This document shows positions 9,802-21,300 of a stretch of DNA of 35,662 bases, piece after piece. Under the pieces are notes generated by a model, which was given only the letters and a program-made list of their open reading frames with translations, was not told the DNA's origin and did no database searches. How positions within the stretch are numbered: the stretch's first letter is position 1; each line of letters starts with the position of its first letter. Source of the DNA: Acanthaster planci (lineage: Eukaryota > Echinodermata > Asteroidea > Valvatida > Acanthasteridae); NCBI RefSeq assembly GCF_001949145.1, contig NW_019091590.1, forward strand, positions 184,892 through 220,553, given 5' to 3'. The translations under genes and the position numbers were made by a program.

Positions 9802-11440
9802 GGAGCCACATCTCATAGAAAAACCTATGAATTAGACAACATCATGCTTGTGGCAATAGAGCCTAGTCAACCATAGTTACTGCTGTGTTGATATAATCAT
9901 GTGCAAATTATTGTTTTAGATCATCAGTGCCCTAGTGCCTGTCACAGTACCCCCAACGTACCACGTCATACACCCACGTCAATACCCCCAACAAACCACT
10001 TCATTAAAGACATACATCACAAAAGTGACATTTGATTTATTGAAGTATGTCATACACATATGTTGATCTCACAACAAATACTTCCCTAACATTGCTGAAC
10101 CCTCCAATTTAAAACAAACACTCTAGGGAGGTAGGGTTTAATCTTGTGGAGAGATGTTTCTGCTAACTTTTATTCTCACACTGACACACGACTCTAGGTG
10201 GATGCTCATCATGAAAGTATTATAGTGTGGGGAATATTGGCAGGCATATGGTTGAGGTGACACGATCCTGTCACGATGTAGGTTCTGTTTAGCTCTTTTT
10301 ATATTAACCATTTAATTAATTAATAGTTAATAATTTGTAGAGCCAGTTTAACATTTGAAGCATGTTTAAACTAGTTTTAGTATGCTAAGCATACTGTGCA
10401 AGAACAAATTGAAAGGATAGAAAGTTTGAAAAGGTGTGCCACAAAAATTCTGTACAAGAGGCTATTCCATTAATGGCAAATGAAAGAAAAGACAGCAGTT
10501 TAAATGATTATCCAAAGATGATTAGTCACGTAGCCAGAATATGACAGGATTGGGATTTTAAAAACCCTATCATGCAAAACCCAACTTGCTTTCAATGTGT
10601 TTTGATGGATTTTGGACTGATGGACCCAGCAAGTTAGATGAGGTTAGATGCTTCAATGCGTTATAAATTCACCTTTGGTTCCTGGAGTGCTGGATGTCAG
10701 GGAACTCGGATGGTAATCTACTTTAAAATACCGAAGGAGTTGAGGTTTATCAAATTTTATGTCAGGGCTTTCAATATTTTTAGTTAAAAAATGCAATAGT
10801 TTTAATAATACTTTTTACATTATTTATCTGTAAAATTGCTCAAAAACTGCCTTATAGAATACGGAATAGTTTAAATAACAGTTTCATGCCCATGACTATC
10901 AAAAAGCCGACAAAATTTGGTGGGAATATTATAGGTCAGGTTTTGTTTATGTTAGGTGGATAAATCACTTACGGGATCATTCTTTGCTGAGTCGTTCTTT
11001 GAGGCCATAGTCATAAAGCCTGTGCATGAAAGTAGTTAGTGACCTCCTCCCAATTAAACCCAACTTGGCCTGTTTACCTGGCCGTTTGGATGTCTCCATA
11101 GTACGCATTGCGGGTCAATGACGTCATTGTAGAAGTTACTGGCCCTGCTGGGTGACCGTGTCAGCCAATTAGAAACGTCCTTTGTTTGTTCCAGCAATTA
11201 AGTTTCTCCAAGTGTTGCCCCTCAGCAACCCGGACACAACTTCATTTTGGAGAAATCGGGTGAGAAATTCCGCATATGCAGGGCTCAAGCACCAGTGATC
11301 GCGGAGGATCGCATTTCAAACCTCGGTGCGTGCTTGGTTCATAGACTCGAGAGCAGGGACAGATTTTCATTGGAATGGTCTTGAAGAATCCCCTAACTGC
11401 ACAATAAATGATGGCAATAAAACAAACTTATGTGTGAATT
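9802..11440 (+). other. Probable 3' UTR of gene A
   Basis: This is AT-rich non-coding sequence following the gene A stop, without long open frames. It includes an AT-rich stretch near 10310-10340 and short repeated CCCCAAC/ACGTCA-type motifs near 9950-10000. The end is set by the AATAAA pair at 11403 and 11416. An earlier ATTAAA near 10003 could give a shorter isoform. Confidence 0.5.
11403..11421 (+). promoter_or_regulatory. Polyadenylation signals of gene A
   Basis: Two AATAAA hexamers (11403-11408, 11416-11421) are followed within 10-35 bases by a GT-rich stretch (TTATGTGTG, then TTGTGTTGTGTCT), as expected for a cleavage/polyadenylation site. The assignment to gene A rests on strand and position. 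Confidence 0.6.
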
Positions 11441-12179
11441 CTTGTGTTGTGTCTTCAGATGTTGGTATAGATGGTCTTTGCTGTACGGAGGGCAACATTC
11501 CGTTTGGGTTTTCGGCATTTGTTATAATCGCTATGCTAAGCCTATGCCCCCGTAAGTTGCTGCCTCTGATGGACACGAGCGTTTCGGGCAGTCCACAAGT
11601 TTGAGGTTGCTTTGGAGAACGTACAGTTGTATGCTCAGTATCCACCGCAACAAAAAGAGCTGCAGGTGCTCTTTTGTGAAAAAGAATGTGAAGGACAACA
11701 TTCAAATTAAACAAAAAAATGTAAATCCTATTTGAAATCAGATGCACATAAAAACTGAGTATTCGGAATTAATCCTCCCAATCAAAAATCACCAGAAGTT
11801 TCATAAGCACAGACCGTCCGGTTCCACATTGGCTCTACCTCGTTTCAGAATCCTCACGGAATGCAACACCACCAGTAGCAATAGCTTCTGTTGTCAAAAT
11901 GAAATGCATTTCTCAGCTCGGACAACTTTATATGTTCTAATTGAAATACACAATGGATGACAAACAAGTGTCAGTGATGTCTCCACTAATGTGGGATCTG
12001 CGCAAAGCCAAGGTACTTGTGCGTTCCTCAACAATGAGGCATGATATGCTTCAGTGAGTCTATTGTCCACGGTCGACAGGATTCGGGATGCTCCGATAGC
12101 ACGAGTCCCCGTCATGTCTTAAATCTCGTCTTTTGTAATCCATAGGGGTACAGCATGTAACCTGTTCGGTTACATCCGT
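11441..12179. other. Intergenic region between genes A and B
   Basis: This is about 740 bp of sequence with no recognisable coding exon, repeat or RNA gene. Short open frames here show no codon or domain signature. Confidence 0.5.
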
Positions 12180-12320
12180 GTATCCTGATTTCCGTCGACC
12201 CGTGTCGCCAGTACGGGTGCTCTGGAGGCGCTCCCGTGGATTAGGCCTAGTTGACCGGATCGTAACGTCGTCCTGCCTCCGATCAATCGCGGCAAATTCA
12301 CTGACGAGGCCTGAGACAAC
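12180..12320 (+). promoter_or_regulatory. CpG-rich probable promoter / 5' leader of gene B
   Basis: CpG dinucleotides are clearly denser here (about fifteen in 135 bp) than in surrounding AT-rich DNA, directly upstream of the gene B start codon. No TATA box was found at a convincing position. An in-frame TGA at 12312-12314 lies nine bases before the ATG, which closes the frame upstream. The transcription start is not determinable. Confidence 0.4.
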
Positions 12321-12393
12321 ATGGTTGCGACATTTGGAGTCACTGTTGTTTGTGCCCTTTCAGTTTTGCTGCCAACGCCCATATTGAGCCAAG
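12321..12393 (+). CDS. Gene B exon 1: start codon and signal peptide
   Basis: The ATG at 12321 has A at -3 and G at +4, with an in-frame TGA upstream. It encodes about 24 residues, MVATFGVTVVCALSVLLP then TPILSQ, with a hydrophobic core but no positive charge in the n-region, and ends at GTAAGA in phase 1. This reads as a cleavable signal peptide, probably cut near LS/Q. The exon is short and was found by hand. It joins in frame to the next EGF exon. Confidence 0.75.
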
Positions 12394-15300
12394 GTAAGAT
12401 AGCCATTAGACACAGAGATGACTGATCAGTTGGTTATACAGGAAGCGACACTGATTAATTTTCTGATAAAGATTAACCGTACCGCCATGGCTTGTCGATT
12501 TCTATTTAGGAGGCCCAAGATCGAGATCGATCGATATAGGGAGCCAAATGGAGCCCGTGCTCCCTGGAAATTCGGCTTTTTAATTTCTCATTAACCAAAC
12601 GGCAGTGTGGTATAATTAAAAAAATTCTTCACTCAAGTGTTTCGGATAGGGACATCACAAATTTTCCCTTGCAGTAGTTTATTAGCCATCAGTAAGAGGT
12701 AACATGTCCCAGAAAGTCAATTTTAGCAGTGAAAATGTTGAAACATTTACTTAGAAAACATAAGTTTTCCAGACCATTCTCAAGGTTTGCGCACGTCCGG
12801 GTTTCCTGATGTCCGCATGTGGAACTCGTTCCATCAGGGTTTCCGTTTATGAAGCAGACGGGAGGTGAAGTGTTCATTCAGACAGTTGTGGCCTTGTACT
12901 CTGGGTAAATCTTGAGTGGAATCTAAGTGAAGAAGATTGAAAATGGCGTAATCTGTATTTTAGTAGTTTCAGCACCAACTGTAGGATTTAGAGCTTTGCA
13001 GGCACTCTTGCCCCTCTCTATAAATCTTGAAAACACTTTCGACAAACAGTTAATTTCATCAAGCAAATACTTTTATTTGGATACCATTTTTTTTAATGAT
13101 CAGTTCATCCCCAGAAATTCAACAGTTTCCCCGATACGGATTCACAAAAATTTAAACGATCAACTATTTTAAATACATCACCCCGCAACGGCTGAAGCAC
13201 AACAGGTACATGAATAAGCGTGGACTCTATGCCGATATGCACAAATAAAAATGAACATTTTCAATCTATATTTTCAACTGATGTTATTTCTCATTCTCTT
13301 CTTTATATCATAACAAAGTCCCAATTTATTAAATTTCGTTTAAGGAGGTTGCCGCTGTGAAAATGGAGGCACGTGTTTATATGATCCATCTGGAGCGGGA
13401 ATAAGATGCGCATGTCCGACTGGATACAGGGGTATCCTCTGCGATATACAAGACGGTGAGTTTTAGTTTGCTTCTGCAACTCCCTGGCTACATCTTTATG
13501 GTGTGAGACTTTCCTCCAAATTAGGGTTTCATTTGGCCAACGGGTCAAATGATACAGCTGCTCTCTGGAGCAACTAGGCCGGACCTAGCCCCCATGTATG
13601 AGGTCAGGGGTAGTGGGGGAGCAAAGTATTGGTGCCGTTGCTTTAGCTAGTTACAGCTTGATGACGATACGTAAATATACAGCTAGCCACGTAAATTCCC
13701 TCTTCAATCCATTAAGCAAACACTCTCTTTAAAAGGAAGCATTTTACTCTTGCTAAGCCTGTGTTTGTGAGGATGTAAAGGTAGGGAGTTGCCCTGTGAA
13801 CTTCCTCGATATCTCGTGGGTTGACTGTAACCGTCGTCTTCCACAATACGACAGAGCGTGCTGATTTTCCATGCAGCCCGTAAGGGCTCACAGCTCGTCC
13901 AGCGTTCATTCATATTGAAGGTCGTAATAAGTTGGCATGAAAGGAAAGTTACATAACCTCGTGAAGCGGCTCTTCAAGCTTTCATTATATTAACGACGAC
14001 TTTCTTGTACCTCCTGGCGAAAGTAGGCCATGTTACTCACTGTAGATATTACCCAGGACAGTGGAGGCTGAACTACGAGAAAATATGGGGGGGGGGCAAC
14101 CACCATATGGAGCATTATGGTTAGTTCGAGCTTCAGTTGATAGAATTTATCAGGACAATGGCGTGCGAATGTACTCAGTCTACACTTGGGGTGACGAGAA
14201 CAGAAACTTGCCAAATGACCCTCATAACCGTCGGGGGGTGGGTGAAAATTCTGGGGCTGGACTTTTTTCAACGGCAAGGGAATGGTTCAATATTGACTAT
14301 CGACTTTGTACTGCGGTAAAATAAGTTCCTAGCACATCGCGACATTTTAAACATTCTATCTTTTCCGACTATTTGCTTTGTAGCCTTTCCGAACCAGCGG
14401 CTTTCGTAGTCCATCATCAGCCGCAACTTTCGGACAGGACCGACACTTCTAATTGTGGGTGCAGTGAACTATTTCGAGTGTAAATTTCTGTGAGCTTATT
14501 GGCATAAAAAGTGTGGCCCACAGGTTTTGAGGGTAAAAGGAGATTTGTTTGACCGGGAAAAAAATGGAGGGATTGTGGAAATATAGGCCAGGATCATATC
14601 CCTTGGTTTGGGGACTTCCATCCGGCCGAGGGCAGAGTTGAAAAAATCATGGAAAATGGTCCACAGTGCCAAGAAATGAAGAGGGAAGCAATTGAACTAC
14701 ATGTACTACACATGCATCGATTTTCAAGGGATGTCGAGTTTGTTTGTGTCAGCTTGCATATTATTTAGTCCTGAACTTTTTTCACTGTTCATTTTTTTTG
14801 GGGGGGAGGCTGGAATTAGTTTGTATTAATTCACTTTAATCAGATTCACGGAGCTCAGAGCTGCAGTCTAATAATTCCAGTGGCTGGCCAGCTCATTATT
14901 AAAAGTCAGTGCCCCCCCCGCAGTATCTTTTGCAAAAGGAGAATTGTTTGGCCCCCAAAGTGGCGAGATTGTGTAAATCTTTGCCAGGATCAGCTCCTTG
15001 GGTCTTTGGGCTTTAATCTGAGAGCATAATAGCTAAAGAAAATACGGTTGAAAAACAGTCCTGAGTGCCCCAGAAAGTTCAGGGTTTCCACTTGAAAAAT
15101 GGCTGCAAGCCCACTTCGAAAAAAAAAAACACCCTTTTTTGGGGGGGTGTGATTTTGTTTTGTGGGAATTAATTACAAATGTAATTGGTTAACCCACGAA
15201 AAATGGAAAGAAATTGAAAGATTAGGTGCCGGACAGTAATTTAATCTAGTTTCAGAAACCTCAAGGATGTATGCATGTTATTGGGCCCTGAACAGTGCTG

Positions 15301-18300
15301 ATTTTGCACTGTTAATACCTGCTCTGTCACAGACGTGTCTGTGAGCTCTGCCCGTAAGTTACTACCCCCTCTATAGGCAGCATGCAGCCAGCTGGTTAAC
15401 GTGCTAGCTGCGCCAAGTTTGACATCGACGACGGTATAGGTACGGTGCAAGCAAGTTGTTGGTGTGTTGGTTGGTTTAGACCGACGCCTGTGGGCTGTTT
15501 TGGGGAGACAAATATGTGGAGCAATTCCGTTTTTTCGTAGATTTGAGTGCAAGTATGACTCCTTCAAATCTGCACTAGTAAGAGATCATTTTCAGTAATT
15601 TCAAAGCCCTCCCAGCATCAGGTCTTTACTAGTCTGATTTGATGCGGATACCCGTTTTATCAGAGTCACAGATCCAGATGTTTAATTATAAAATGACAAT
15701 TAACATGTTTAAAACAAGTAACTAGGAGTAGGCCTACTCTTCGAAGTACTAATCAGCTTTTTCATTTTAACGTTTTTATTAAAACAGGCGACTCTTCATG
15801 CGCGTACTCGTACTGTGTCCTAGTTACTAGGCCTACTGTTTAACTTTAAATAATTTCGTTAAGCGTTAGCAAATGACATGAATGGTATGTTGGCTCAATC
15901 ATGGAGGTAGAATGGCTTAATTAACTTGTTAATACTGCTCCATGGCATTAATGGAGCGCTGAATGTTTCCAGGATGGCTTCCATGCCTTGTAGTTTTACC
16001 TACGTGTACATGTACGTGTATTTGCCACTTAGGCCGAATCATGCTAATTGTAATATGCAATTACTGTTGCTGCCAACTTTTGCCTTTTTAGGCCTATATT
16101 TCCAGCATCAAATTCTTCCCAGTCAGCTGGTCTTTCACCTGACTGTTGAGTATCATAGATTATAAAATGCACTTGCTCAATCTTTGCATGATCGGTTGAT
16201 CTTATTCTCGGTCCATTTTTTTTCTGAAAATCTGATATTCACCATCAGCCAGTTACCATTTCTGTCTTATTCATGGTTGTGAAAGATTGCTTCATTAAAG
16301 GTAAAGAGAAGTACAGTTGGAAATTTCATGCAGAATCAACCAATCATGCAGAGCATTCAAGTGATTGTACAGATTGCCTGATTGCTCCTAGCCTTTCGTC
16401 AAGGCCTTCGAGGTTGTGTTTATGTGTAACAGCAAAGTGGCTGGACCGGAGACCGCATACAAGAGTGGTGCAGCCACCAGGCCTTTTCAGACTTGTCAGG
16501 AATTTCTTATGTTTTTCTTCACGTTTTCGATTTTTGCTACCCTGTTGGGGTAACAAAAATTACAACCAATCGTAAGCGAGGGGCAACACACATTAACCTA
16601 TTATGCAAATTGAAAGTACATGTATATATGTTACGCCCCAACGGCAGAGATGTCCTGTGTGCATGATGTGCCCAGCTTGTGCCAAAGTCAAATTTTTTAC
16701 AAATGTCATGTCATTGGTCATAGGGCTAGATGAACAGATGAAGTGCCACATTTTAGATGAATTGTGTCAAGTGTGAGACACATTGACTTGGATAATGTTG
16801 AGACATTTCCCACAGACATTGGTCAACAATAATTGGGCCAGCCTAACTGCAGCACTACAGTTTGGACTGTCCCAACCATAGTTGGGACTTATGCTGTAGT
16901 TGGGGCGTAACATATAAGAAAGATGGCAAGCATGTCAAGGGTGTCGGCGGCTGTGAGTGCAGGATAGTTGTTTGAGCAGTATTTGGGCAGCTCTTTAGAA
17001 TATGCTACTGGAAAACTTCACCTTGTCGAGTTTAAACCGTTGTAGCGTTAGGCTATTGAAGCATCTATACGCGGGTGTGACGTTTTCGTCTCTACCCACG
17101 GGATATGGTAAGATCGAGCTCCATATTTCAAGTAGAGTCGTTTTGCTTCGGCCTTGATGAACTGCTAGTGTTACTCCAAGGTCAGCACCATCCCCCACCA
17201 ACAAGCATCATGGAGTTGTCATCTCACAGCTTATTGCCCTCATGAAAAACCAGATGGAAACATTGCGTAAGCTTTGGAGTTGATGCCGTTTATTTCGGAG
17301 ACTCATCTATGTGAAATTTACAAATATTGCATATCAGAAAGCTTATGAATAATTCACCACAAAAACCTCAAAATCAAGTTGGAAAAGGCCTCGTGGCCGG
17401 CCACTCACCTGGTCTCCTGTCCAGTCGCTTTGAAGTCACACACAGCCACGAAGGCCTTGACGAAAGGCTAGATTGCACCCAACATTTACAGTACATCGGA
17501 CCAGCCCTAACGTTAGTTCTTGCTTGGATAAGTGATTTACATTGAATAGAATTCCATGCTTAGTCAAATCATCTACAACATATTGTAATGGTTACATTTG
17601 ATATGACGTTCCTCGAGGTATGACAATCTTGTAAGTTGTAATATTGTATACCATGATGGGAATAATGTCATATGCAGTGAGAATAGAGAGGGTTAGTACT
17701 CCGTAGCCACAATGGAAGCATGCTTAGGGCCTAACTATTTGAAACATTTATAAAATGAACCAAATAAAGGGCAAGCCAAGATGATAGTTACATTCCTCCA
17801 CAGCAAAATGAAAACTTTCCGATATGTTCATAAATCTATGACTCTATATTGTACTCAATGCAAATTTGTTCAGAGACATTTGCACCAAACTAGCAGGCTT
17901 TAGATATTGCTAAAATAGTTTAAAAATGGCCGTAAAATGCCAAGTTTAACTCCCCCCCAAAAAAATGGAAAAGGAAGTAGCTGGATACAGGCAGAAGAAA
18001 TAACTTTGTTTAAAATTTGGACTAAAAGGGGAGATTAACATTTTTTTAAAAAGAGATGAGATGTGTATTTTTTGTCATATTGTAATGTGTTTGACCTTGG
18101 TTTTTCCCAACAGTAAATTGCCGATGTGAAAATGGTGGTGTATGCAGGATCAGTGCTCAGAATGGCTATGAGTGTTCATGTCAGGAGGGCTATGATGGAC
18201 TCCTGTGTCAATACAGTAAGATCAGATTTGGAGAAATTGGTGCTGTGTGCTACATGTATCTCTGTGCATTCTGCGCCCCCATGGCAAAAGACTAAAAACA

Positions 18301-21300
18301 CCAACCCCTAGGGTGCAAGTAAAATCATATTGAAATCTGACGATTGAGGACTGTTCAGTTTAAACCGCACCCTAGGAGTGGTTAGACCGATCCCAGCCAA
18401 AATTGAACAACTGAATGTCCAATTAAAGTCTGAAGTCGGCTAGGCACCTAAAAGCAGTGGGCGAGGCAGTAGTGAATCAGTTTGTACATACACAATTCAA
18501 AACCCTGGGTCACAGATGCTCTGCATCGTCAATATCTGAGAAATTCTGTGCTTACAAACCTCCCTTTCTCAACGATGAACAGCAAAACGTACAAATTCGT
18601 TGCCATGATCGCATTGTTGATCATTTTATTTCTGTTGATTTGAGGGGCATGCTATTTTTCATCCAAATTGCCCCAACTAGGACTACATTCCTTTATTCCT
18701 TTTCAACTAAAGCAGTGCTTCATTTTATGTATGTCTTTCCTTTTGCCCTTTTGGCAGCTTTCTGAATTGAGATACTTTTAATTGATGAAATGTAGTAGCA
18801 TCTGTAAAAAAAAAACGGAACAGTTGCTGCAAAGAAGCCATTTCACCAAAATGCTAAAGAGTTCATCTTCTATAATTCTGGAGGTTGTTTTGAGGAATGT
18901 ATACTGTCCTTGAGGAGAAGTAGATTATCAGCCTCTCTGAAAAAGAAATTTGCAGATTTTCCCAGATTTCTATTCTGACTTTAATTTGTAGTTCCACTGG
19001 TGGATGACAAGCTACCTCCTGAAATTTTCAACTGCCCATCCGACTTTGAGGCTCGTCGGCAAGCCGGTGAAGATGCGGTGTTTGTCACGTGGGTGGAACC
19101 GTATGCGACTGATAACTCGGGACGAGCTCCCTCTGTGGCCAGAAATGTTGCACCAAACTTCTACGCACAGAGCAATTACGACTTCCAGGTTGTGTACACG
19201 TACACCGACCAGAGTGGCCTCTCATCGGAGTGCAGATTTACTGTCACAGTCGTATACTGTAAGTGCAAAGTGAACCAACCATTCCTCAGGTGTTTATGTG
19301 CTCCATGTCAGTTTATTATAAAGTACACGTTGAGCCTTGTAGAGCCTTATGGTAGGAAAACTGTTATGTTGGTTGCAGACTCCCTCTTTAAAATTTTGGT
19401 CTCCAGACTTGCAAAAAAAAAAAATTGAAATATAAATATATGAAATTGAAAAATATGGAAACAGGCAGTGAGCATTCATCTTTTTGTGAAAGGTACTTTT
19501 GGAATTTCAAGTAAGGAATTTGTTGTCTAATTTGTCTGAAATTAATCTGAATTATGTCTTGTTGGTTTATAATCCATTTTCTTCAAGACGAAGTTTGTTG
19601 TTTGCTGATAGAAACCAAATCAACTTTTGATGCATTACCCTAACAGTGACTTCTGTATTATTATTCACAGGGCTTTTCACAGATTTGACACTTGGCACAA
19701 CTTTCTCAGCTCCAAAATGAGTCAAAAATAGGACAGGTTCTGTGAAATTCCTGAAACTTTTGTTCACTTTCTTGGTCCCCTTTTAGTTTGTTTGAGGGCC
19801 CTTTGAAATCCGAAGCACAAAGAATTTGCCATTGGTTTCCTAGACAGTGAAGAATTTTGAAGGATTCAGAATGTTTTTAAATGATATACCGAAGTCAAGC
19901 GTCATTGAATGACTCTTTTCAAGAATTTGGTGACAGTTTACCATAGCGTCTTAAAATGAGGCAGGTTGCTCATCCCAGAATGCACATATGCTTACCAATG
20001 TTCCTGCATTCTTTTTCCAACTAGCCGATGTCATTGAGCCCCGACCCATCTTCAGCGGCTGCCCCGCAGACATCAACGTGACAGCGACGGACAGCCTCCG
20101 GGCTGTTGTCAACTGGTTGGAGCCCATGCCGGCCGCTGTGAGCCAGGAGGTAATCAGGGTGGATCGAAGCCACGCCCCAGGCTCTATCTTCTTCCTGGGC
20201 TCCACCCTGGTGACCTACATCTTCACCGGGGAGGCCAGCCAGGTTCAGTCCATGTGCACCTTCACCGTCAACGTTATAACAGGTGAGGCTATCTCAACTG
20301 ATGTGGGGAGGCAGTCTTGATGCAGCAGCTACATGCAGCCATGTTGCTTGAAGCACACAGCAAGAGCAAAGAAGATTGTCAGCTCAAAGGATTGTTTTTC
20401 TCCTTTTAGGCAGGAAGATAACAAATATGTTAGATAGACTTCAAATGTGTTTACTTTTGTTTACCTGACGTGTCAATATTTTTAACAGGCATGACACTTG
20501 TCATCCGGTTTCAGAAATAATGAGACTTAATACTTTGAGTCTTGGACAGATCTTGGACATCTCAAATCTTGTATATCTGTTGTCACTTAGGGTTTGCATT
20601 TAGGCTCCATTTGTGAACAAGGTAGGGCTTGGTAACCTAGCAACAATGTGTCTTGATGCGCTATATCCTTGCACTTGTTGGCAGATGGCACAATGTAGCT
20701 GCTGGGCATTTTCCGTCGAAAATGCTCAGACCCGTCAGAGTTGGGTTTTTTTTTTCGCTTGGAGAATGGGTGCTGAGTGAACGGTGACAGCGATTTTCAA
20801 GTATTAACCCAACCTGCTTGTGTGTTTAGTCCACACGGGAAGCTACATGCTACATGCACTGAGCTCGTTGCAGCTGACCTTGGGCACAGTCTTTCCATGC
20901 TTTATCAAATGAATGTCATCCTGGCTCATTTAAGTAATGAATCTAAATTCACAAACAAACTCATCCGTTTCATCTGCAGATGCCTGTCAGTGTGAGAACG
21001 GGGGCACTTGTGTACCAGACAACACAATGACTGGTGTCCGCTGCATGTGTCGAGCAGGGTACTCTGGGATTCTCTGTCAACGCCGTGAGTCCGCATGCCT
21101 CATTTCTTTCTCTCTTTCTCCGTTCCTAACCGTAAGCCGCCAAGGCCCCATCGTGTATTTAACGTAGCTACTTGACAGGTAGCAGAAAAAAGCCATGCTT
21201 ACAGTGGCAGAAAACTTTGCTAACCCTAAGCTCTATTTCATGGGGGTGCTTGACATGGTTATGCTCATGGTTGCATTCATGTAGAGATTTCCAGTGTGTT

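Larger units (their letters stand above)
13456..18113 (+). other. Largest intron (4.66 kb) of gene B, repeat-rich
   Basis: It contains a duplicated segment (14534-14680 and 14934-15080), G and A homopolymer patches (near 14088, 14912 and 15119), an inverted-repeat pair (16381-16490 / 17381-17476) and a MITE (16625-16916). No additional EGF or HYR exon was recognised, although a short exon could be missed. Confidence 0.55.

Noticed and set aside
9582-9816. Two minus-strand open frames over the transmembrane exon
   Set aside because: The plus strand gives a clean TM helix with stop-transfer residues and correct splice phase; the antisense frames are shadows.
11326-11747. Open frames on both strands near the gene A 3' end
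   Set aside because: They overlap the poly(A) signals, have no recognisable domain, and differ from the composition of the real exons.
14061-14324. 87-residue plus-strand frame in the large intron
   Set aside because: It contains a poly-G run and no domain signature, and splice sites of the right phase do not flank it.
15727-15738. Palindrome AGTAGGCCTACT as a regulatory site
   Set aside because: Short palindromes of this kind are expected by chance, and no functional context was found.
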